DNA of 45,468 nucleotides from Prevotella sp. P2-180. GTDB taxonomy: Bacteria; Bacteroidota; Bacteroidia; Bacteroidales; Bacteroidaceae. Below the pieces are notes generated by a model. It did not search any database and was not told where the DNA came from. It was given only the letters and a program-made list of their open reading frames with translations. Below, piece by piece: positions 40,976 through 45,468 of this stretch (within the stretch, counting starts at the first letter, position 1; every line of letters starts with the position of its first letter). The stretch lies in the NCBI RefSeq assembly GCF_002251435.1, contig NZ_NPJI01000088.1, positions 1 through 45,468 of the forward strand. The letters run 5' to 3'. Position numbers and translations under genes: made by a program.

Positions 40976-41326
40976 AATGCGTAGCTCTTTTTGAACGTTA
41001 GTGTTTTGAGTGCTCTGTCATTGCAGAATAACAACTGATGATATCGTAGTCATGTGACTCGCCGTGACGACATGCTGCTTTGTTATGCTTCCAATGACTT
41101 CTTTTATCTTTTAACGCTGCGAAGGTAGCGAAAAAGTGGCAAACGACCGAATCTTTTTGTAACGGATATGCTATATATAAACATATTTGACATTTTGACA
41201 AGTGATTTTGAACTCGCGGATTCAAAAATTTAATCTCAAATGTTATAAAATTATTGAGGAGGCAGGACACTGACCTGTCCACTGCCTCGCTTGAATTACT
41301 AATCAAGAAATGTAAAAAAAATTAGT
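40976..41326. other. Intergenic region upstream of the unknown gene
   Basis: This 351-bp gap contains a promoter-like CGAAGGTA at 41120-41127 (minus-strand TACCTTCG) and a hairpin that ends the methyltransferase transcript. A 102-residue minus-strand frame spans it but looks non-coding. Confidence 0.5.
41259..41288 (-). terminator. Terminator after the DpnA-like methyltransferase
   Basis: GAGGCAG (41259-41265) pairs with CTGCCTC (41282-41288), extended inward by GACA/TGTC with a 2-nt bulge. On the minus strand it is followed by an AT-rich tract. Confidence 0.6.
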
Positions 41327-42073
41327 CTATATGAACGGCGGTCTTCCCCCTGGTATAGGCTCACATGCAAATAAGTCCTGCATCGGCTCAGAGTCGAGTG
41401 TGCGCAGGTCGGCGATGTGATTTTTCAGGTCGGCTTTAATCCTCAGGTTCTCTATTTCCTCGCGCCTTGCCATTGTCATACGACAGAACTCCTCCTCGCG
41501 CTCGATGCCGCAGAACCGGCGTTTGCACAGGTTGGCTGCAATGCCCGTTGTGCCGCTGCCTGAGAATGGGTCGAACACCCAGTCGCCCTCGTCAGTACAT
41601 GCCAGTATGATGCGCGTCAGCAAAGCGAGCGGTTTCTGCGTAGGGTGCTTGCCGCACGACTTCTCCCATCTGCCGATGGCAGGCAGTCGCCACACGTCGG
41701 TCATCTGCTTCCCGTCGTTCAGCCGTTTCATCACGTCGTAGTTAAACTTATGCGCCACCTTCTTTGATTTCCTCGCCCATATCACAAACTCCGTTGAATA
41801 GGTGAAGAACCGGCACGAAATGTTCACAGGCGGATTGGTCTTTTGCCAAGTGATGACATTAAGAATTTCTCCCTTATCCACGCACACTACCTTTCCGCTC
41901 TGCAAGGATATTCCGCCGTTGGAGAGGCAATAAGGCGGGTCGGCGAATATCATGTCGAACTTAAAATCAAAGTCGGGCATAGCAGAGAACGAGTCACCCT
42001 TGATGAGGGTGAAATCCTTTCTCTGTGACACATAAAATGCCTTATCCTTGTGTATGTCCAACTGATATTCCAT
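41327..42073 (-). pseudogene. DpnA-like N6-adenine DNA methyltransferase with internal deletion
   Basis: A 248-residue frame of the beta class (motif IV before motif I), with D-P-P-Y-C-L-S-N-G-G at 45-54, T-W-Q-K-T-N-P, F-N-Y-D-V-M-K, G-K-H-P-T-Q-K-P and D-P-F-S-G-S-G-T-T-G near 167. It closely resembles DpnA-type GATC methyltransferases. In that family about 50 residues lie between D-K-G-D/E and the I-L-N-x-I-T-W block; here E69 joins I70 directly (41866/41867). The lost part holds conserved strands of the catalytic fold, so the protein is probably inactive although the frame is open. Start ATG 42073 sits 9 bp from the -7 box, implying a nearly leaderless mRNA. Confidence 0.75.
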
Positions 42074-42081
42074 TGCGGCTG

Positions 42082-42089
42082 CAAAGGTA
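42082..42089 (-). promoter_or_regulatory. -7 box of the methyltransferase gene
   Basis: Minus-strand TACCTTTG, 9 bp before the ATG. A TTTG at 42113-42116 is 23 bp away, a little far for the -33. Confidence 0.5.
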
Positions 42090-42131
42090 GTGGAATATCT
42101 TGAAAAAATATACAAAAGATCATAGTTTGAC

Positions 42132-42239
42132 TTTTGTGATCAAAAAAGATCAATTGGATAAAAGGTTGATTATCAATAACTTTGTTGCTAATATGAGACA
42201 AATATGCAATACTCATATTGTTAATTATTGATCACAAAA
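42132..42239. repeat. 12-bp inverted repeats and GATC cluster
   Basis: TTTTGTGATCAA (42132-42143) is repeated inverted as TTGATCACAAAA (42228-42239). GATC sites occur at 42118, 42138, 42148 and 42230, four within about 115 bp of AT-rich DNA beside a GATC-type methyltransferase gene. Confidence 0.8.
42154..42184 (+). promoter_or_regulatory. Orphan plus-strand promoter in the R-M locus
   Basis: TTG at 42154-42156 and TAACTTTG at 42177-42184, 20 bp apart. No intact plus-strand gene follows; it points towards the C5-methyltransferase fragment. Confidence 0.45.
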
Positions 42240-42253
42240 ATACAATAAATAAA

Positions 42254-42420
42254 TTACAAGCGTCTATAGTTACCTCTTCCTAAAAATTCCACAAGACCCT
42301 TGTTTCTCAGAAATTGCAACTGTTGCCTTATCTTGTCTTTCACGTGAGCATTGTCACGATGCTTTTCCTGAAGTTCGTCGCAGAAATCATACATTTCCTT
42401 AAGTGTGAACACGTCATCTT
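42254..42420 (-). pseudogene. C-terminal fragment of a type II restriction endonuclease (DpnI/Dam-replacing winged helix)
   Basis: About 55 C-terminal residues, beginning D-D-V-F-T-L-K-E-M-Y-D-F and including V-K-D-K-I-R-Q-Q-L-Q-F-L-R-N-K-G-L and F-L-G-R-G-N-Y. They match the winged-helix end of DpnI-like enzymes as I know the family. The catalytic N-terminal domain is absent: upstream of about 42420 the frame enters sequence that encodes another gene fragment on the opposite strand. Confidence 0.65.
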
Positions 42421-42424
42421 TCAC

Positions 42425-42587
42425 CACTCCTGTATATGAGGGCACCACGATGACTCTCGGTGGCAATCTCGTGGATGAGGAACTTGTGCCGGAAGAGTTT
42501 TTTATCCCTGAAAATGAAGTTGCGAAGTGGGAATATGAGAAAGGGGCAAAGAAGATAGAACACACATCTAAGGAGGGATATGATTAA
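42425..42587 (+). pseudogene. Fragment of a C5-cytosine DNA methyltransferase
   Basis: The plus-strand frame encodes V-Y-E-G-T-T-M-T-L, then F-F-I-P-E-N-E-V-A-K-W, Y-E-K-G-A-K-K-I and T-S-K-E-G-Y-D before a TAA. This resembles a conserved internal block of C5-cytosine methyltransferases (FF(I/L)xxxxLxKWxYxKGAKK). Both the catalytic N-terminus and the rest of the C-terminus are missing. It is antiparallel to the restriction enzyme fragment and abuts it. Confidence 0.5.
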
Positions 42588-42589
42588 TG

Positions 42590-43393
42590 TTAATACGCAT
42601 CAGCCATGAGATCCTTTCTTCCAATGATGCTGAATATGGTGATATTGTTGTCCTCGTTGAGTATGCGGAGAGTGCGGAGAATCTCGTTGAGGGTTGAGCC
42701 GCTTGTCGTCACGTCGTCAACAATCAGAATGTTCTGCTGACGAATAGACCTGCAGAGTTGCTCGTCAGCTTCCGTGGCAAATTTCAGGAAGTTCATTATG
42801 TAGGGACGGAAACGGCTTTTCTTGACATCCTTGGCTATGGTGAAATAGTCCTTTTGATGAATAAGCTCAACCATTGCATTAATCGTGCTCTTCACTTCTT
42901 CCTTCTGTTTCTCAGAGTATCGCGGACGTCCGTTTTCAAGTACATCATTAAGATATTGCCTCTCATACGAGTCCATATCAAATGAAATGTTCTTAGGCAA
43001 TGCTTTCACCAACTCAATCTCACGGAGCATTGGTTGGGCAAAGCGGTAAATGTAGCGGAGCATAAACTCATTGACCTTGCTCGATGATTCGGGCATGATA
43101 ACCAGGTCGTAATCATAGAGATTAACCTTGGAGTTGAGATTATCCACAGCCTTTTTTATGAACTTTGTGAGATCAGGGTTGGCACGCAGTGATTTTTGGA
43201 ATTTCAGATATTTGATGAATTGTCCGCGTGTGGTTCCTGTCACATGGTTGGCAAATTCATAACCATAATAGAAGCATTTTCCGAATTCCTCTATCTGATA
43301 TCCATTGCCAGTGAGACTGACAATATCATTAATGCCGTCATGCCCGAAGTCAAACATGAACGACTGTTCTTTCTCGTTATATGACACTCCCAT
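42590..43393 (-). CDS. Phosphoribosyltransferase-fold protein
   Basis: A 267-residue protein with a clear PRPP-binding motif I-L-I-V-D-D-V-T-T-S-G-S-T (about 222-234) near the C-terminus and an N-terminal half (about 1-95) with no known domain. The middle region, L-V-I-M-P-E-S-S-S-K-V-N-E, resembles the first strand and hood of type I PRTases. Known purine, pyrimidine and ComF enzymes have other overall layouts, so the substrate is unknown. It lies between the decayed R-M locus and an ATPase-nuclease gene and has its own promoter. Confidence 0.75.
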   Translation of the reverse strand: MGVSYNEKEQSFMFDFGHDGINDIVSLTGNGYQIEEFGKCFYYGYEFANHVTGTTRGQFIKYLKFQKSLRANPDLTKFIKKAVDNLNSKVNLYDYDLVIMPESSSKVNEFMLRYIYRFAQPMLREIELVKALPKNISFDMDSYERQYLNDVLENGRPRYSEKQKEEVKSTINAMVELIHQKDYFTIAKDVKKSRFRPYIMNFLKFATEADEQLCRSIRQQNILIVDDVTTSGSTLNEILRTLRILNEDNNITIFSIIGRKDLMADAY

Positions 43394-43418
43394 ACGCGCA
43401 AATACTAATATTAGTTTG

Positions 43419-43448
43419 CAAATTTACAACTTTTATTATAGAAACAAA
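43419..43448 (-). promoter_or_regulatory. Promoter of the phosphoribosyltransferase-fold gene
   Basis: Minus-strand TAAATTTG at 43419-43426 and TTTG at 43445-43448, 18 bp apart. The start codon is at 43393. Confidence 0.6.
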
Positions 43449-43476
43449 AGAAAATACGGAAAAATATTCAAAAGGT

Positions 43477-43538
43477 TCATAGGGACAGGTACGTTGGTTC
43501 GTTAGTTTTTCGCGAATCATTGGTACCTATCCCTATGA
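43477..43538. repeat. Long inverted repeat after the ATPase gene
   Basis: TCATAGGGACAGGTAC at 43477-43492 pairs with 43523-43538 with one mismatch in 16. The inner 30 bp pair further but imperfectly (GGTTCG with CGAATC). It starts 3 bp after the ATPase stop and could act as its terminator. The structure also looks like a dispersed intergenic palindrome. Confidence 0.75.
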
Positions 43539-43541
43539 TTC

Positions 43542-45152
43542 CTATATTGAATATCTCTCAATCTTGCAAGTGTGCTGCTTGGAATCACGGTCGTAGCTGA
43601 TGCCCACGAGGAGGATGTCGCCGGTGTATTCGGCAATCTTTGCGGGATATTGCTTGCGCTTAATCTGGTCGATGGCAGTGTCGGCCGTGTTGTTGAATTT
43701 CAGTTCGATGACTAGGGCGGGTTTGCTCACGTTGCGGCGTGGAATCATTACCAGGTCGGCATATCCCTTGCCAGTGGCATACTCGCGGTGGATGACGTAT
43801 TCATTTCTTGCCCATATATATGCCACGGTGAGCACGCAAGCCAAGGAGTTCTCGTCGTTGTAGGCGAGGATGCTCGTGTTTTCGTCGTGGGCCAGGTCGA
43901 TGGCCTGGGCCACTGCGTTCTCATTGCCCGCGATGGTGGCGTCGAGGAGGAATTTTGAGTTTTGTATTGTATTTGCCAACGGAGTCCATGATGTAGCTTT
44001 AATTGCATTGTTCATCTCGTCGGCCACTTCCTTGTTAGGAATGTAGCACTCGTAAGTGTCTCTGTCGTATGACAGATAGCCGAGATGTATCAAGACGGTT
44101 AGCACATCGTTCTTGCTTCTGATGACTTGCATGTCGTTGAGGAATTCGGTGGTGTTGACATACACGCGTTCTCCCGCCAGCATGCGGATGATATCGTCCT
44201 TGAGTCCATCGAAGTTCATCTGGATATATGTAATGACCGAGTCGGCGGCTCCGGTGGTAGTCCAATAGCTTCTATATTCTTCTTCATCAATAGCTCTCAT
44301 GACAGAATAAGGATTAAACATTCTTGAAGCTTTACCGATGCGATATCCGTCATACCATCGTTCCATTTCCTGGATATTCATATTATTCTTCCGGCACAGT
44401 GAAACCACTTCATCGTGTGTAAATCCAAGAGATGTGCTCATCTTTCCTGGATTAATCATAGAATATTCGCGAAAGTTGTTCAGCGCAGATTCGGTGTTGT
44501 ACCTCTTAATTGGCAGGATGCCAGTGAGATATGCCCCGGCAAATACTCTGTCGGAATTCTGTGTCTTGAACAGACGTCGGAGCAGCATGACATATTCATC
44601 AAGTATGGTGGGTGTGACAGTGTCAGGATCACCCTTCATCTTCTGTCGCTCGGGGAACTCGCGGCAGATGGCGTCCCACTCGTCGATGATGAAGAAGAAT
44701 TTTTCTTCTGTGGCTTGGTGGATGGAGGAAAGTACATCCATAAGGTCGGAATTGTCCTTGTATTTTACATCGGGAAAAGCCTCTTTAAGTTCATAAATAA
44801 TATCCTCCTGTATGGTTCTCACAATATTCTTTCTCATTTCCGGCCGTGCGGTGAATGATGTCACGTCGAGATAGAGCACGTTGTATTTGTTGAGATATGT
44901 CTCGAATGACTTGTCCTGCTCAGCCATCAATCCTCGGAAAAGCTCTCGCGAGTCGCACGACTTGTCGTAATAGGCACACAGCATCTTTGCCGCCATCGAC
45001 TTGCCAAATCGGCGGCAGCGGGTGACGCAGCTGTAACGGCTCTCGGAATTGAGTCTCGCGTTAATCAGCGGTATCAGCGATGTCTTGTCAACATATTCGT
45101 GAGACACGATGTCTCTGAACTCAATATTACCTCTATTAATATATGTACCCAT
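43542..45152 (-). CDS. AAA-ATPase-like protein with C-terminal PD-(D/E)XK nuclease domain
   Basis: A 536-residue protein of the Bacteroides-rich 'AAA-ATPase-like/PDDEXK_9' family. The N-terminal block I-E-F-R-D-I-V-S-H-E-Y-V-D-K-T-S-L-I precedes a degenerate Walker A, R-R-F-G-K-S at 47-52, and a Walker B-like F-F-F-I-I-D-E-W-D. The C-terminus has G-Y-A-D-L-V followed by A-L-V-I-E-L-K-F, the nuclease core. Such genes occur in many near-copies per genome; the role is unknown. Start at ATG 45152 because it follows a consensus promoter; the longer frame to 45227 crosses that promoter. Confidence 0.85.
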   Translation of the reverse strand: MGTYINRGNIEFRDIVSHEYVDKTSLIPLINARLNSESRYSCVTRCRRFGKSMAAKMLCAYYDKSCDSRELFRGLMAEQDKSFETYLNKYNVLYLDVTSFTARPEMRKNIVRTIQEDIIYELKEAFPDVKYKDNSDLMDVLSSIHQATEEKFFFIIDEWDAICREFPERQKMKGDPDTVTPTILDEYVMLLRRLFKTQNSDRVFAGAYLTGILPIKRYNTESALNNFREYSMINPGKMSTSLGFTHDEVVSLCRKNNMNIQEMERWYDGYRIGKASRMFNPYSVMRAIDEEEYRSYWTTTGAADSVITYIQMNFDGLKDDIIRMLAGERVYVNTTEFLNDMQVIRSKNDVLTVLIHLGYLSYDRDTYECYIPNKEVADEMNNAIKATSWTPLANTIQNSKFLLDATIAGNENAVAQAIDLAHDENTSILAYNDENSLACVLTVAYIWARNEYVIHREYATGKGYADLVMIPRRNVSKPALVIELKFNNTADTAIDQIKRKQYPAKIAEYTGDILLVGISYDRDSKQHTCKIERYSI

Positions 45153-45197
45153 GGTTTGTTTGACTGTTGCAGGAGTGATATGCCCACAATTCGGGAG

Positions 45198-45228
45198 CAA
45201 AGATAGTGCAAATCGAAGACAAAACAAA
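45198..45228 (-). promoter_or_regulatory. Promoter of the ATPase-nuclease gene
   Basis: Minus-strand TATCTTTG at 45198-45205 and TTTG at 45225-45228, 19 bp apart. Confidence 0.7.
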
Positions 45229-45468
45229 ATAAAAGTCCAAAAACTTTTATTTTTTTTGTTGAGGTGCCGTTTATCGGGGGCATGGTGGAAGGCTGATATA
45301 GGGTCCTTTGCAGTTGTCCTGCGGCTGGCGGTCTTACATAAACCTCAAATCCGCAACCGCCCTCATAAGATGACACAGAGGTCAAAAAGGTAGCGGCACT
45401 GCGGCAAAAGAGGGCGCAACGCAGCAAAAATCGCCACAAAGACGCATAAATTCCCCTTACCCCACCAC
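45229..45468. other. Window end, no gene recognised
   Basis: The sequence is more GC-rich and contains only unconvincing frames on both strands. I see no RNA gene, repeat or domain here. Confidence 0.4.

Noticed and set aside
40998..41306. Minus-strand 102-residue frame
   Set aside because: Contains the terminator hairpin and a promoter-like box, and its composition does not look coding.
45153..45227. Upstream extension of the ATPase-nuclease
   Set aside because: The extra 25 codons overlap the TATCTTTG promoter box, and the family begins near the MGTYINRG position.
45074..45439. Frames on both strands at the window end
   Set aside because: No motif or start context; the minus-strand frame crosses the ATPase promoter.

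Overview
The window looks like a chromosomal segment of a Bacteroidales bacterium, most likely Prevotella or a close relative. Nearly every transcription unit is preceded by the Bacteroidetes promoter pattern (-33 TTG/TTTG, about 20 bp, then TAnnTTTG). Start codons follow A-rich leaders rather than Shine-Dalgarno sites. Several genes are Bacteroidales-typical: a TamB/lipoprotein-TamA pair, a DUF4827 lipoprotein, an HU-related protein with a 'smalltalk' peptide, a type II pantothenate kinase and a PurF-like protein starting MGG. The genus is inferred; no rRNA is present.

Left part (1-23 kb), mostly conserved housekeeping and envelope genes: a secreted SLT-type protein; a choloylglycine-hydrolase-family enzyme; tRNA-fMet; a TetR regulator followed by fabG, an RluA-type pseudouridine synthase, tamB and tamL; a sugar nucleotidyltransferase with a DHH phosphoesterase; a DUF4827 lipoprotein with glmM and cardiolipin synthase; sppA; lpxK overlapping a purine nucleoside phosphorylase; and, on the minus strand, thiL, a type II pantothenate kinase and tRNA-Phe.

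Middle part (23-37 kb): a PurF paralogue with a degenerate glutaminase site, aroB and nadB (minus), dacB, an MscS channel, groES-groEL behind a sigma-54-like promoter, a candidate small RNA, an amino-sugar-kinase/RapZ fusion followed by a MurU-like nucleotidyltransferase, and guaA. The fusion and its neighbour, with glmM elsewhere in the window, suggest amino-sugar recycling and sensing linked to cell-wall synthesis.

Right part (37-45.5 kb) is accessory and mostly on the minus strand: a lone GH51 arabinofuranosidase; smalltalk and HU genes behind a long palindrome; an uncharacterised protein; a decayed GATC-type restriction-modification locus (DpnA-like methyltransferase with an internal deletion, the C-terminal piece of a restriction enzyme, and an antiparallel piece of a C5-cytosine methyltransferase); a phosphoribosyltransferase-fold protein; and an AAA-ATPase/PD-(D/E)XK protein.

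The points most worth following up are the kinase-RapZ fusion with MurU-like partner, the Cys-less PurF paralogue, the sigma-54-type control of groESL, the small RNA downstream of groEL, the restriction-modification graveyard, and a family of 8-bp-period TTAA repeats placed just after stop codons.
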